64,000 bases of DNA from Methylomonas methanica MC09 (GCF_000214665.1 NC_015572.1:1736001-1800000); one strand, 5' to 3'; shown: positions 27,299-36,946, counted from the first letter of the stretch. Numbers and translations are program-made. Notes: generated from the letters alone by a model not told the origin.

Positions 27299-27946
27299 TT
27301 AATTCCTGATATTTTGATAGTAATAACCCAGCTCTTCTATTTCCTGATCGCTTAAGCTTTCTGCTATCAGGCGCATACGACGATAGATATCGTTATGGCG
27401 CTCGCCGGTTTTGAAGGCTTTTAGCGTGGCGGACGTGTACGCGGCGTTCTGGCCGGATAATCCGGGCATATCCATCACTTGTCCCTTGCCATCGCCACCG
27501 TGGCAAACTTCGCAGGGCGGCAAAATCCGGTCGCGGCTGCCGTCTTTTACCAGAGCCTCGGCTTTTTCGTACACCATGGGGCTACGGGATTGGAAGGCGG
27601 GCGGTTGCGAAGCGAACCAGACCGACAAATCCGCGGCATCCTGTTGGCTTAAACCTTTGGCAATTGCGTTCATCATAGGATCTTGGCGATCACCGTTACT
27701 GTAATCTTGCAGTTGTTTATAAAGGTAAGTTGCCAGTTGCCCCGCCAACGATGGGTTGTTAGGTGAAATACTGATGCCGTTTTCGCCATGGCAGCCGCTA
27801 CAGGTTTTCGACAATTGTTCGCCTTTGGCAGGGTCGCCGGCTTTGACGAAATTGAGTTGATCGGCGGTCCAGGCTACTTGCGAGGAGGGCTGGGCGGAAA
27901 CATGAAGCGGCAGACAAAGTGCCGCGGTTAGTATGATTTTTTTCAT
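27299..27946 (-). CDS. Dihaem cytochrome c (c4/c553-like)
   Basis: A 215-residue periplasmic protein with a signal peptide (LTAALCLPLHVSA) and two haem motifs, CSGCH and CEVCH, each followed by a matching Met region, as in cytochrome c4. The start at 27946 lies three bases after the stop of the oxidase subunit I gene; the longer frame upstream is inside that gene and was rejected. It is a likely electron donor for the oxidase. Confidence 0.88.
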   Translation of the reverse strand: MKKIILTAALCLPLHVSAQPSSQVAWTADQLNFVKAGDPAKGEQLSKTCSGCHGENGISISPNNPSLAGQLATYLYKQLQDYSNGDRQDPMMNAIAKGLSQQDAADLSVWFASQPPAFQSRSPMVYEKAEALVKDGSRDRILPPCEVCHGGDGKGQVMDMPGLSGQNAAYTSATLKAFKTGERHNDIYRRMRLIAESLSDQEIEELGYYYQNIRN

Positions 27947-27948
27947 GA

Positions 27949-29568
27949 TCAGACCCCCCATCTGCCTGAACCAAAGGTTTCCATCAAGAAGAATTGCAAA
28001 ATCGGGTAGCCGAATGCAATCAGCATGAATACCGCAATCACGATGTTCCATACCTTAAAACTATTCAGGTATTCGGGCAGATCGGTTGGGGCATGAATTG
28101 GTTCGGCATATTCGACTTCACCTTGATAAGTTTCAGTACCGATTTGCGTTTTATACAAATTGTAAATCAGCAAGCCGGATGAGTAGAGCAGTATCGCACC
28201 GCCGAAAATCATGGTGGCTTCATAGGGTTCCCATGACAGGGTCAACAGGTTGTTGTAATTCACGCTATCGATCCGTCGGGGTTGGCCCAGCAAGCCTAAA
28301 ATATGCCAGGGCGTGGTCATGATCATCATGCCGATAAACCAGGTCCACAACTGAGTAAGCGCCAGGGATTTGCAAAATAGCGGCTTACCGCTCAACACGG
28401 GCCAAAAATAATAGGCAATCCCAAAGTACATAATGATGGTGGTGCCGCCAAAGATAAGATGGAAGTGGCCGGGTACCCAAGCGGTGTTGTGCACCATGGC
28501 ATTCATCGCGTAACTGGCATTAATCAGTCCGCCGAAGCCTCCTAATATCAACATCAGCAGGCCCAAAATCATGGCCAGTACCATGGGATTGGTCCAGGGC
28601 AGGGCGGCAATCCAGCCGAACAGGCCTTTGCCGCCATTCAAGCGGCCGGCGATTTCCAACGATGCAATTACGGTAAAGCCGGTAATGAATGTCGGCAAGG
28701 TCACGATAAAAGTGCCGACACCGTGTAAAAGCTTCCAACCGTGGCCCTGTTCCGGATCCATATACAAATGGTGAAAACCGATCGGTAAACTAAACACAAC
28801 CAACAATATAAAGGCTGCTCTGGCCATTTCGTCGCTAAACAGAAATCCGCCGGCTTGTTTGGGTACCAGACAATAGAATGCGGTGTAGGATGGAATCAAC
28901 CAAAAATACACGATGGGGTGCAGGGTCCAGGCGAATAACGTTCTCGCCAAACCGTCATCGATAGTGTCTACCCAGCCAAGTGCCCACGGAATTAACTGAA
29001 AAAGTACTTCCAATGCAACCCCGGCGCTGGTCCACAGCCACAAAATGGCATTGGCAGTGGTCGCGAACATCACTAACGGCACCGGCTGGCCGGGATTGGC
29101 CTTTTTCCATTGCACGTACATCACGATCATCGACACGCACCAGAACCAGGAGCCAACCACCAGCAAGGTGGCGCCAATGTAAAACATCGGATGGGCTTTC
29201 ATCGGCGGATAAAAGGTATACAGTACGGAAGCAGCGCCGCCCAACAACGGCAAGGCTGCCATTACGACGCCGGCCAATGCCACTCCGAAACCGGTCCAGG
29301 CGAACGTTTTATTCCAGACCGGTAGTTTCAGGCTGCTGGTGGCGACGTAATAGCCAAAGCCCATGATAAAAAAGGTCGTTAGCACGAACCCCATCAATAC
29401 CCCATGGGTGCTGACCGATGCGTAATAGACTTCGCGCGATGCCAGAAAACCGAAAAAGCCGCTACGTTCGACGACTTGGTAAAGCCCCATTACGGCGGCC
29501 AGCGCAAACGCGCCAAACGCCACCCACAGGTGGGTGAGCGCTAATTTTTTCTCCACAGCATTATTCAT
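27949..29568 (-). CDS. ba3-type cytochrome c oxidase subunit I
   Basis: A 539-residue haem-copper oxidase subunit with about 13-14 helices. B-family (ba3-like) features are visible: THGVLMGF (low-spin haem ligand), HPIVYFWLIPSY (CuB His and cross-linked Tyr), IGFHHLYMDPEQG (His-His pair of CuB) and NTAWVPGHFHLIFGG (haem a3 and haem a ligands). The A-family Glu motif is absent. It follows the CuA subunit with overlapping ends. It reduces O2 at the inner membrane, and ba3 enzymes often work at low oxygen. Confidence 0.92.
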   Translation of the reverse strand: MNNAVEKKLALTHLWVAFGAFALAAVMGLYQVVERSGFFGFLASREVYYASVSTHGVLMGFVLTTFFIMGFGYYVATSSLKLPVWNKTFAWTGFGVALAGVVMAALPLLGGAASVLYTFYPPMKAHPMFYIGATLLVVGSWFWCVSMIVMYVQWKKANPGQPVPLVMFATTANAILWLWTSAGVALEVLFQLIPWALGWVDTIDDGLARTLFAWTLHPIVYFWLIPSYTAFYCLVPKQAGGFLFSDEMARAAFILLVVFSLPIGFHHLYMDPEQGHGWKLLHGVGTFIVTLPTFITGFTVIASLEIAGRLNGGKGLFGWIAALPWTNPMVLAMILGLLMLILGGFGGLINASYAMNAMVHNTAWVPGHFHLIFGGTTIIMYFGIAYYFWPVLSGKPLFCKSLALTQLWTWFIGMMIMTTPWHILGLLGQPRRIDSVNYNNLLTLSWEPYEATMIFGGAILLYSSGLLIYNLYKTQIGTETYQGEVEYAEPIHAPTDLPEYLNSFKVWNIVIAVFMLIAFGYPILQFFLMETFGSGRWGV

Positions 29569-30085
29569 GGCTAACTCCCGCAGGTTTATTCATATCGTCC
29601 CAGTCTGATTTGGTAACAACTTTTACATTGCTCCACATGTGCGCGTGGCCCATGCCGCAGTATTCGTTGCACAGTAAGGGGTAATCGCCAGTGTGGTGTA
29701 GCACGGTTTTGACCTGGGCCACATAGCCGGGCACGATCATGGTGCTCATGTTTGTCATCGGAATGTGTACGCCGTGTATGACGTCCAGACTGACCCAGCG
29801 GAAGGTCAGATTGGTTTCGGCGGGCAGTGTCATGGTTTTGGGATAAAAACCGTAGCGGCCGGCGACCATGCGGACGGTGATTCCGCCGTCCGGATTGCGT
29901 TGTGGGCCGAGGTTATCTTCGGCAAACTCCTCGGAAAGGTGTAGGCGTGCGGAGTCTATGGTTTCCACATTACTCGGCGCATGAATGCCATGGAACAGTG
30001 CCGAGGTCAGTATCACCGCGACAAACAGACCGGCAATACCCAGCGATATGGAGGCCCATTTTTTTTCCAGTTGATCAATATGCAT
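29561..30085 (-). CDS. ba3-type cytochrome c oxidase subunit II (CuA)
   Basis: A 174-residue subunit with one N-terminal helix (SLGIAGLFVAVILTSALFHG) and a periplasmic cupredoxin domain carrying the CuA ligands CNEYCGMGHAHM plus an earlier His (VIHGVHIPM). It accepts electrons from cytochrome c and passes them to subunit I. Its length fits ba3-type subunits. A GGGGG ribosome-binding site precedes the start, and the end overlaps the subunit I gene. Confidence 0.92.
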   Translation of the reverse strand: MHIDQLEKKWASISLGIAGLFVAVILTSALFHGIHAPSNVETIDSARLHLSEEFAEDNLGPQRNPDGGITVRMVAGRYGFYPKTMTLPAETNLTFRWVSLDVIHGVHIPMTNMSTMIVPGYVAQVKTVLHHTGDYPLLCNEYCGMGHAHMWSNVKVVTKSDWDDMNKPAGVSHE

Positions 30086-30094
30086 GATATCCCC

Positions 30095-30247
30095 CTAGCC
30101 GATATGGCCGCGAGGTAAAAACACCCCGTAGTACATCATTAACCAGGCGATGACCATGCCGCCGCCTACGATCAGCATTAATGCCCAGGTGCCGACGGGC
30201 GAGCTTGCCAGAATTTTTTTACGTTCTTCTTCGCTAACTGAATTCAT
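30095..30247 (-). CDS. Small membrane subunit preceding the ba3-type oxidase
   Basis: A 50-residue protein with one membrane helix (VGTWALMLIVGGGMVIAWLM). The ATG at 30247 has AGAGGAAAGG just upstream; a longer frame was rejected. It starts the oxidase operon and lies 9 bases before the CuA gene. Size and position match the single-helix accessory subunit IIa of ba3 oxidases. Confidence 0.7.
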   Translation of the reverse strand: MNSVSEEERKKILASSPVGTWALMLIVGGGMVIAWLMMYYGVFLPRGHIG

Positions 30248-30554
30248 AGCCTTTCCTCTTGTATGCATTTTGATAATAAAAATCAATTGGCAAGAAACGG
30301 CGGAATCGGAGGGACAGATCATTCTTGGTGATGACTTTACCATTTCATTGCTGGGGTAATCATACAGGCAAGCTGTTGCGAATCCAAAAGAAACAACTAA
30401 TGTAGTTATATGCGTGCGTTTAGCTTCGTCAAGCTTGCCGGATTGGCTTATGAGGCGGACTTCGCGTTCGCGGTAAGGCGATATTTTGATTTCAACTAAA
30501 ACGGAAATTACGTCGAGTGTATGCCGGGGGATATATCTTGAATATCCGCCGGGT
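30248..30554. other. Upstream region of the oxidase operon
   Basis: An AT-rich intergenic stretch that should hold the oxidase promoter. An imperfect dyad, TTGAT-N7-ATCAA (30270-30286), was noted but its spacing is wrong for an FNR site. No clear promoter was assigned and no gene was found. Confidence 0.35.
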
Positions 30555-31229
30555 TTACGGGTCTTTTTTAGTCTGCAACGCCTTGCTGAAGGTTAGAAAA
30601 CGGCCCTTGTAACGATCGCCGGTTTCCAGGCGTTTATCGGCTTTACGCATGCTGAGGCCGTAACCCAGTGTGTGCATGTGTCTACAAAAATCCACACGGT
30701 TACCCCGGTCGGGGTCTACGATGATGATTTCCGCAGACGGTGCGGCATGGCGGTGAATGTAAGCAGCCAGTTGGCCGGGTTGTTGGCGCTCATAGAGCAA
30801 ATCGCTGCCGATAATCAGATCGAATTCGCCAAGTGCCGAATCCGTTTCGGACCAATCGCTTGTTTCAAACTTTATCGGACCTAATTGATTGAGTAGCAGA
30901 TTTTCAGTTAAAAAATCCTGGCTCAACGGGTGCCAATCGCTGACAGTCACGTTTCCGCCCCGGCCGTGGATTACCAGACTGGCCAAGCCGAGTCCGGCAC
31001 CGATCTCCAGAATACGTTTGCCCGCCAGATTAAAGCTATCCATGGCAAGCGCCAATACCCGTGCCGATGGCCAAATTTGCCCGAATAACGACCAACTGGT
31101 CGAGGAAAGCCCCGCTTGTTCGGCTTGGCCCAACGGGTCGGAATACTGTTGCAAATCGAGTAAGGAACGAATCAGATAAGCGGTGCCGCCGATATTGACG
31201 GTTTCGTGTTTGACTTGGTAGCCGGGCAT
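30555..31229 (-). CDS. Class I SAM-dependent methyltransferase (METTL-like)
   Basis: A 224-residue enzyme with the SAM-binding motif RILEIGAGLGLASL, acidic post-I region (VTVSDWHP) and a SDLLYE motif like that of protein-lysine methyltransferases of the METTL21/METTL20 group. The substrate is unknown, though protein modification fits better than small molecules. It stands alone. Confidence 0.75.
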   Translation of the reverse strand: MPGYQVKHETVNIGGTAYLIRSLLDLQQYSDPLGQAEQAGLSSTSWSLFGQIWPSARVLALAMDSFNLAGKRILEIGAGLGLASLVIHGRGGNVTVSDWHPLSQDFLTENLLLNQLGPIKFETSDWSETDSALGEFDLIIGSDLLYERQQPGQLAAYIHRHAAPSAEIIIVDPDRGNRVDFCRHMHTLGYGLSMRKADKRLETGDRYKGRFLTFSKALQTKKDP

Positions 31230-31544
31230 GAGGAACTCTTGTGTTTAAAGTCTGCGGATCAGGAAAGTCCTGATCGAATGTGCACAAAACTTTAGCTGAG
31301 CGTCATGCGGGCCGAAACGGAGGAATTGAGGTGTGAACTGCTATTTGTCCCTAGGGTACCACGCGATAGACTGTTCTGCCCGATTAAAGACATGCGGCTT
31401 TATGCCGTGGTCTGACTTTGGCTGGTGGATGAGTGGGTATAGGGGTGTTTCCATTGTAACGAAGCCGGGTACGCAAAGCGTAGATTACTTAGCGGTACCC
31501 GGCTCCGTCGCTTGGTATGTGGAATCAGTGTTTATACGCTTGGC
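31230..31544. other. Intergenic stretch with a long hairpin
   Basis: No gene is seen. AGCCGGGTAC (31463-31472) pairs perfectly with GTACCCGGCT (31495-31504), forming a REP-like hairpin about 40 bases past the end of the Ala-rich lipoprotein gene. It may terminate or protect that minus-strand transcript. Confidence 0.45.
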
Positions 31545-32096
31545 TTAAAGCGGGCTTTTGACAGCATCCACGACTTTGTCAGCTTTATCGCTTGCAGCAC
31601 CTGCCGCTTCGGCGGCTTTGGATTTTACGCTTTCAGCAGCTTCGGAGGCTCCTTCTGCAGCGGATTTGGCGGCATCCACGGTTGCGGTTGCCGCGTCGCT
31701 GGCTGTGGTTTTAGCACCCTCTACGGCTGCGCTTGCCGCGTCGCTGGTCGCTTCAGCTGCGGATTTGGCTGCATCGACGGTCGCATCCACTGCTTTGCCA
31801 GCGGTGTCTTGTACGGTTGTTGCAGCGCTTTCGGCGGCTTCCGTGGTGGCGGATGCGGCTTCGCTGGCAGTTTCGGTCGCACTTTCAACCGCAGTGTTCA
31901 GGTTTTCCGCCGCGCCGTTGACTGCTTCCTGAGTTTGAATTTTGACGGATTCAATTGTCTCGACGACAGGGCTGGCAACGCTGGATTGAGGTGTGGTTTC
32001 CGCTGCGGGAGTGGTTGCGGTGCTGGAGTCTTGTTCGCAGCCGGCTAAAAGCAAAAAGCTGCATGCGCTGGCGGTAACTAACGATTTGATTTTCAT
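31545..32096 (-). CDS. Ala-rich repetitive lipoprotein
   Basis: A 183-residue protein with a lipobox (LLLAGC). After a Thr/Ser-rich linker the chain is a long Ala-rich amphipathic repeat of about 10-11 residues (TVDAAKSAAE occurs twice, with variants such as ATSDAASAAVEGA). This layout resembles LEA/apolipoprotein-like or phasin-like helices that bind membranes or surfaces. A function cannot be assigned. The DNA repeats could allow length change by recombination. Confidence 0.7.
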   Translation of the reverse strand: MKIKSLVTASACSFLLLAGCEQDSSTATTPAAETTPQSSVASPVVETIESVKIQTQEAVNGAAENLNTAVESATETASEAASATTEAAESAATTVQDTAGKAVDATVDAAKSAAEATSDAASAAVEGAKTTASDAATATVDAAKSAAEGASEAAESVKSKAAEAAGAASDKADKVVDAVKSPL

Positions 32097-32446
32097 GGAT
32101 TTACCTCGGTTATTGTTATGAACTAAAAAATCTTGCCCACGGAATAGCCACTTTTAGCATTAGATTGAAAAACCATGCATATTCGTTCTAATACCAAGCA
32201 ACTTCCAGGGGAAGCGTTAAGCTTGGTTGTAAGTATAAGAGAGCCTATCTTAACTGCAGATTAAAAAACAGGTCGACTTTTATTTTTAATCCAGTATCAA
32301 AATATTGCGCTTTCAGTCATTTTGCCTTGATGCCGGTTAAATACCAACGATAGCAGTTAAATCAGGACGCGGAGTAGCCCTTTATCGTTGCAATCACAAT
32401 CGGCTTGCTATAATGGAACACTTTTTTGAAATTCATCGGATCGTAC
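32097..32446 (+). promoter_or_regulatory. proA upstream region with a -10-like TATAAT
   Basis: No gene is seen in this AT-rich gap. TATAAT occurs at about 32409-32414, with a TTGCAA 15 bases before it; the spacing is shorter than ideal. It could drive proA-nadD-rsfS. Confidence 0.35.
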
Positions 32447-33706
32447 ATGATGGACGTTAAACACTATATGCAGCAGCTGGGTCAGCAGGCCAGATTGGCG
32501 GGGCGAGAAATCAGCAAGTCCGACAGCGGGCGTAAAAATCTGGCCTTACTGAAAATTGCCGACGTCATCGCCGCCGGCAGCGTCGAATTGACCGGCGAAA
32601 ACCGTAAGGATTTGCAAGCCGGTAAAGAAAACGGTTTGGATGCGGCATCGCTGGACAGATTGGAATTGACACCCGCGCGCATCGCCGCCATGGTGGAAGG
32701 GCTTAAACAGGTGGCTGCGCTGCCCGACCCGGTGGGAGAAATCACCGATTTAAGTTTTCGGCCCAGCGGCATACAAGTTGGGCAAATGCGGGTGCCTTTG
32801 GGGGTAATCGGCATTATTTATGAATCGCGGCCCAATGTGACCGTGGATGCCGCCGCATTGTGTTTAAAAGCGGGTAATGCCTGTATCTTACGCGGCGGCT
32901 CCGAGTCCATTCATTCGAATCGTGCGATTGCCGCCTGCATCACTCAAGGTCTGCTAGAGGCCGGATTGCCGCAGCAAGCCGTGCAAGTGGTGGAAACCAC
33001 CGACCGCGCCGCAGTTGGCGAATTGATTACCCTGAAAGACTATGTCGATGTGATTGTGCCGCGCGGCGGCAAAAGTTTGATTGAGCGTATCAGCAGCGAA
33101 GCGACGATTCCGGTCATCAAGCATTTGGACGGTATCTGCCATGTTTATATCGACGGTAAAGCCGATCTGGATAAAGCCGTGGCCATCGCCATGAATGCCA
33201 AGACCCATCGATATGGGGTGTGCAACGCCATGGAAACCTTGCTGGTGGCGGAAAGTGTCGCCGGAACAGTGTTGCGAATATTGGCGGCGCAATATGCCGA
33301 GAAAGGCGTGGAATTGCGCGGTTGCCTGAAAACCTGTTCGTTGGTCAAAAATGCAGTGCGCGCCACGGAAGACGACTGGCATACCGAATATCTGGCACCG
33401 ATATTGTCCATAAAAATCGTGGCCGGCATCGACGAAGCCATTACCCATATCAATAAATACAGTTCCGCGCATACCGAAAGCATCGTTACCGAGGATTACA
33501 CACTGGCCCGGCGGTTTTTGCGGGAAGTGGATTCCAGTTCGGTAATGGTAAATGCGTCCACCCGCTTTGCGGACGGTTTCGAGTATGGATTGGGCGCGGA
33601 AATCGGTATCAGCACCGACAAACTGCATGCCCGTGGCCCTGTCGGGCTAAACGGGTTGACCTCGTTAAAATATATCGTGCTGGGTGACGGACATATTCGC
33701 CAATAA
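32447..33706 (+). CDS. proA: Gamma-glutamyl phosphate reductase
   Basis: A 419-residue cytoplasmic NADPH enzyme that makes glutamate-5-semialdehyde for proline. Family features include [27 protein letters not shown] and a catalytic Cys region ([11 protein letters not shown]). The length is normal. Of several starts, the ATG at 32447 was chosen because the TTG at 32426 lacks a ribosome-binding site. Its stop shares one base with the nadD start (TAATG). Confidence 0.93.
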   Translation: MMDVKHYMQQLGQQARLAGREISKSDSGRKNLALLKIADVIAAGSVELTGENRKDLQAGKENGLDAASLDRLELTPARIAAMVEGLKQVAALPDPVGEITDLSFRPSGIQVGQMRVPLGVIGIIYESRPNVTVDAAALCLKAGNACILRGGSESIHSNRAIAACITQGLLEAGLPQQAVQVVETTDRAAVGELITLKDYVDVIVPRGGKSLIERISSEATIPVIKHLDGICHVYIDGKADLDKAVAIAMNAKTHRYGVCNAMETLLVAESVAGTVLRILAAQYAEKGVELRGCLKTCSLVKNAVRATEDDWHTEYLAPILSIKIVAGIDEAITHINKYSSAHTESIVTEDYTLARRFLREVDSSSVMVNASTRFADGFEYGLGAEIGISTDKLHARGPVGLNGLTSLKYIVLGDGHIRQ

Positions 33707-34362
33707 TGATAGGGATATACGGCGGCACGTTTAATCCGGTACATTTCGGCCATTTACGCACGGCACTGGAAGTTAAAGAGTTGTTCGGTCTGCAACAACT
33801 CAGGTTAATTCCGTGCCGGTTGCCGGCGCACCGCCAGCAACCGGATGTGGCCGCCGACATGCGCTTGGAAATGTTGCATTTGGCCTGTGCGGATACGCCG
33901 GGTTTTTATGTCGACCGCCGGGAACTGGACAGGGAAGGGCCGTCATATATGGTCGATACCTTGGGCTCATTACGCGCGGAGCAACCCGGCAGCGGCTTGA
34001 TGTTGTTCATAGGTCAGGACGCCTTTGCCGGCCTGACAAGCTGGCATCAATGGCAACGCTTATTCGATTATGCCCACGTAGTGGTAATGACCCGCCCCAA
34101 TTGCACGACACCCGAATTACCGGCATTTTTGCGGCAGCGGGTTTGCACGGAGCGCGACCTGTTGCGGCAAAGACCGGCGGGGCTGTTGTTTTTTCAAAGC
34201 GTGACCGCGCTGGCTATTTCCGCAACGGCCATACGCGAATTATTCGCCGCCGGCCGCAATCCCAAATTTTTATTGCCGGATGCTGTGATTAGCTATATTC
34301 GGCGCCATCAACTTTATTTATCCTCAGAACAGGACAGTGAATGCAAGCAGAACAACTCTTAA
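33706..34362 (+). CDS. nadD: Nicotinate-nucleotide adenylyltransferase
   Basis: A 218-residue NadD, which makes deamido-NAD from NaMN and ATP. The nucleotidyltransferase motif GIYGGTFNPVHFGHL is at the N-terminus and a late ISATAIREL motif binds ATP. Translation is coupled to proA, and the end overlaps the rsfS start by 22 bases. Confidence 0.93.
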   Translation: MIGIYGGTFNPVHFGHLRTALEVKELFGLQQLRLIPCRLPAHRQQPDVAADMRLEMLHLACADTPGFYVDRRELDREGPSYMVDTLGSLRAEQPGSGLMLFIGQDAFAGLTSWHQWQRLFDYAHVVVMTRPNCTTPELPAFLRQRVCTERDLLRQRPAGLLFFQSVTALAISATAIRELFAAGRNPKFLLPDAVISYIRRHQLYLSSEQDSECKQNNS

Positions 34363-34682
34363 AACTGGTCGAAACCGAGCTCGACGAGCGTAAAGCCCAT
34401 CAAATCGCCATTCTGGATGTGCGCGGTAAAACCAGTATTACCGATTTTATGGTGGTCGCCACCGCCACCTCCACCCGCCATGCCAAGTCCTTGTGCGATT
34501 ACGTGGTAGAAAAGGTCAAGGAAAACGGCCTACAGCCATTGGGCGTGGAAGGCGAGCTGGGTTCGGATTGGGTGTTGGTGGATTTGGGCGACGTGGTGTT
34601 GCACGTGATGACCGGGCAGGCCCGCGAGTTTTACCAGCTGGAAAAACTATGGTCGGTCGCGGGCGAAAAAGACAAGCAGTAA
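34341..34682 (+). CDS. rsfS: Ribosomal silencing factor RsfS
   Basis: A 113-residue RsfS, which binds L14 and blocks subunit joining in starved cells. It shows the family pattern KTSITDFMVVATATSTRHAK and WVLVDLGDVVLHVMT. The gene order nadD-rsfS is common. The 22-base overlap with nadD indicates co-expression. Confidence 0.92.
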   Translation: MQAEQLLKLVETELDERKAHQIAILDVRGKTSITDFMVVATATSTRHAKSLCDYVVEKVKENGLQPLGVEGELGSDWVLVDLGDVVLHVMTGQAREFYQLEKLWSVAGEKDKQ

Positions 34683-34764
34683 CGCCGCTAACGATTCAAT
34701 CCGGGTCCTGCTCAAGAAAAGTCATGTTCAGCCGATGACTACTGCATACAAGTACGGAGGGGCT

Positions 34765-35448
34765 ATGAAACGCTATCCATTATTTATATTGGCTTTACTG
34801 GCGGCCGTGAGTCTGGCGGGTTGTGCCGCTTTGAACTGGCGGGATGAGCTGGTAACCAGCAAAACCCTGGAGGCCGACGGTTACAGCCGCTTTGACGACA
34901 GCGGCCGGCTGAGCGTGAATAACCGCTGGCTGTCCGCGCAGCAAGTCGCCAAATTAAACGCCTACCGGGGGTTGGCCGATCAACTGTATTACGAACCCTT
35001 GGGCGAAAACAAAACCATAGGCTCGCAAGTGATCAGTCACGAGGTTTACCGGGTTTATCTGGATATTTATTTGCGGTCCGCTCAAGCTACCGATTATCGA
35101 ACCGTTCAGGACAGTTTGAAAACCACTCTTAAACTCACCCTGACGCCGCGTTTTTATCAATGCATGAGCGGCGGGACGGTGCAGGCCAAACAGTGTATTC
35201 AGGAAGACGATAAACTGGCCTATAGCCGCTTGGGATACAAAACCGCCTATACCACCAGCGCCAATCTGGCTTGCGGTACCATTGATTGCAGCGACCAAAT
35301 TTCCGTGAGCGGCTTTTCCAAGGACCGCAATCCGGTGGATGGCTTTTTATTGAATGCCGGTCTGTACGATATGGAATGGATTGCCAATACCGGCGCCCGT
35401 ACGCTGTTCAATCGCATGTTGATTAACGGATTTATCAATGCATTATAA
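34765..35448 (+). CDS. FlgP/LPP20-like outer-membrane lipoprotein
   Basis: A 227-residue lipoprotein (lipobox SLAGC). It contains an AYRGLADQLY motif similar to the LPP20/FlgP family, whose members build flagellar basal-body outer rings in polar flagella. CGGAGGGG precedes the chosen ATG at 34765; a start at 34735 has no such signal. It overlaps the FlgT-like gene by about 11 bases. Confidence 0.6.
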   Translation: MKRYPLFILALLAAVSLAGCAALNWRDELVTSKTLEADGYSRFDDSGRLSVNNRWLSAQQVAKLNAYRGLADQLYYEPLGENKTIGSQVISHEVYRVYLDIYLRSAQATDYRTVQDSLKTTLKLTLTPRFYQCMSGGTVQAKQCIQEDDKLAYSRLGYKTAYTTSANLACGTIDCSDQISVSGFSKDRNPVDGFLLNAGLYDMEWIANTGARTLFNRMLINGFINAL

Positions 35449-36616
35449 AGCGGGGTTGGCGGGACTTTTATTGACGCTGTTGCTAGCCGGCTGTGGCGGC
35501 ATAAACAACAGCCGTTCCGGGGCGGAAGCCATTAACCAGCGGCAGGCTACGGTACAAGGTAGTGCGGTGATCGGCGACGCAGGCGTGGAGCAAGCCCGAC
35601 AAGCCGCGATTAACGACGCCATCGCCAATGCATCCCTGCAACTAAAACGTTCCGGCGCGGACGCCTTACTGGCCAGCGATATTAAAGTAGTGGATGAATG
35701 GCAGGAGGGAAATACCTACCATGTGCAGGCCTTGGCGGTTCTGACGGAACAAGGCGCCTGCCACGCGCCTTATCGTAAGAAAATTGTAGCAACCGGTTTT
35801 CCGGTCATGAACGCCGACCAAATCAGCGGCAACGAAAGTCAGGATTTATTCAGCGGCATTCCGCGGGAAATCAGTAACCGCTTAATGGAAAGCGGCGATT
35901 TTGTCGCCCGGAATCTGACCAGTAGCGCGCTTTATCACAACCGCCCCGATTTGGCGCCGGAAATCATGGTCAACGGCATTGTGTCCAATTCGGCGATATT
36001 GGACGTGGCCCGGCGGCAAAATGCCCAATTGGTGTTGTCGGGGGTGATACGGGATTTTAAAGTTGAATCCACCGAATACGTCAGGGGATCCGGCGTACTC
36101 GCCGAATTGAAATCGGTCATGCGCGATTACATCGCCAGACGCAGCATCGGCATTGATGTGTTTGTGCATGACGGCTTTACCGGCGCACTGCTGTTTCAGC
36201 ACCGTTATACCGACTCGATATTAGGCGATGTCTCGCTACCCTCCGGCTATACCGTCGGTAGCGAACGCTTCGACTCGACCTCGGCCGGGCATAAAATCAC
36301 TCAAATTATTGCCATGGCCAGCGACGATATTAAGGATTTATTCGGCTGCTACCCGTTTGCGGCCAGAGTAAGCAGGGTGGAAAACAATCGAATCTATATC
36401 GCCGCCGGGGCGCAGGACAAAATCAAAGTCGGCGACCGCTTTAAGGTGTACTCGGTGGATACATATGCCTCTTCGGTCGGCATGGGCTTCACCGACCCGG
36501 TCGGCATCATGGTCCTCACCGACGTCGGACCGTCCATGGCGGCCGGTAATCTGGAAGGCGGTGACCAATATCGAGTGCGCCCGGGCGATTGGGTGCGCAG
36601 CGTCGAGATGCCTTGA
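35438..36616 (+). CDS. flgT: FlgT-like flagellar assembly lipoprotein
   Basis: A 392-residue lipoprotein (lipobox LLLAGC). Its order fits FlgT: an N-terminal domain with repeated Ala-rich helix (GVEQARQAAINDAIANASLQ), a middle domain and a C-terminal beta-barrel-like domain (GAQDKIKVGDRFKVYSVDT). FlgT forms the H-ring around the flagellar motor in Vibrio. It and the FlgP-like gene follow rsfS and are not with other flagellar genes in this window. Confidence 0.68.
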   Translation: MHYKAGLAGLLLTLLLAGCGGINNSRSGAEAINQRQATVQGSAVIGDAGVEQARQAAINDAIANASLQLKRSGADALLASDIKVVDEWQEGNTYHVQALAVLTEQGACHAPYRKKIVATGFPVMNADQISGNESQDLFSGIPREISNRLMESGDFVARNLTSSALYHNRPDLAPEIMVNGIVSNSAILDVARRQNAQLVLSGVIRDFKVESTEYVRGSGVLAELKSVMRDYIARRSIGIDVFVHDGFTGALLFQHRYTDSILGDVSLPSGYTVGSERFDSTSAGHKITQIIAMASDDIKDLFGCYPFAARVSRVENNRIYIAAGAQDKIKVGDRFKVYSVDTYASSVGMGFTDPVGIMVLTDVGPSMAAGNLEGGDQYRVRPGDWVRSVEMP

Positions 36617-36712
36617 TTCGGTTTGTCTCTGTCAATTCACTTTAAGATCCCTAGCGATCAGCATCGCGGAGTCGCGCGCTTGCTTGATTCATATTCGTCC
36701 GATTACGCGATG

Positions 36713-36946
36713 CTAATCGGAGCTACGCGGGCTGTTAAGATTAAAAAATTCATTTACCACATCCCATAGGACAGGCAGAGCAAATCCTCCCGGTCCCGTT
36801 TGCATAAAAAGATTGCCGTCAACACTTATCTCAAGTGGAGGGGTATTATTCGGACGAATCAACGATTCGTCTGCAATATTGCCAGGTGTTGTTGATGTGC
36901 CATACAAATATAAATTTGTGATTTCTTCCGCTGTTAATATATTCAT
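36713..36946 (-). CDS. Small hypothetical protein in an AT-rich cassette
   Basis: A 77-residue protein with no recognised domain (NPPLEI-like middle, GPGGFALPVLWDVVNEFFN near the end). It lacks a strong ribosome-binding site. It lies 24 bases downstream of a small membrane protein in DNA visibly more AT-rich than its neighbours, which suggests horizontal transfer. Confidence 0.35.
   Translation of the reverse strand: MNILTAEEITNLYLYGTSTTPGNIADESLIRPNNTPPLEISVDGNLFMQTGPGGFALPVLWDVVNEFFNLNSPRSSD

Noticed and set aside
30270..30286. FNR-like box upstream of the oxidase operon
   Set aside because: TTGAT and ATCAA are separated by seven bases, not four.
32426..32446. Upstream TTG start for proA
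   Set aside because: No ribosome-binding site, and family members start near the ATG at 32447.
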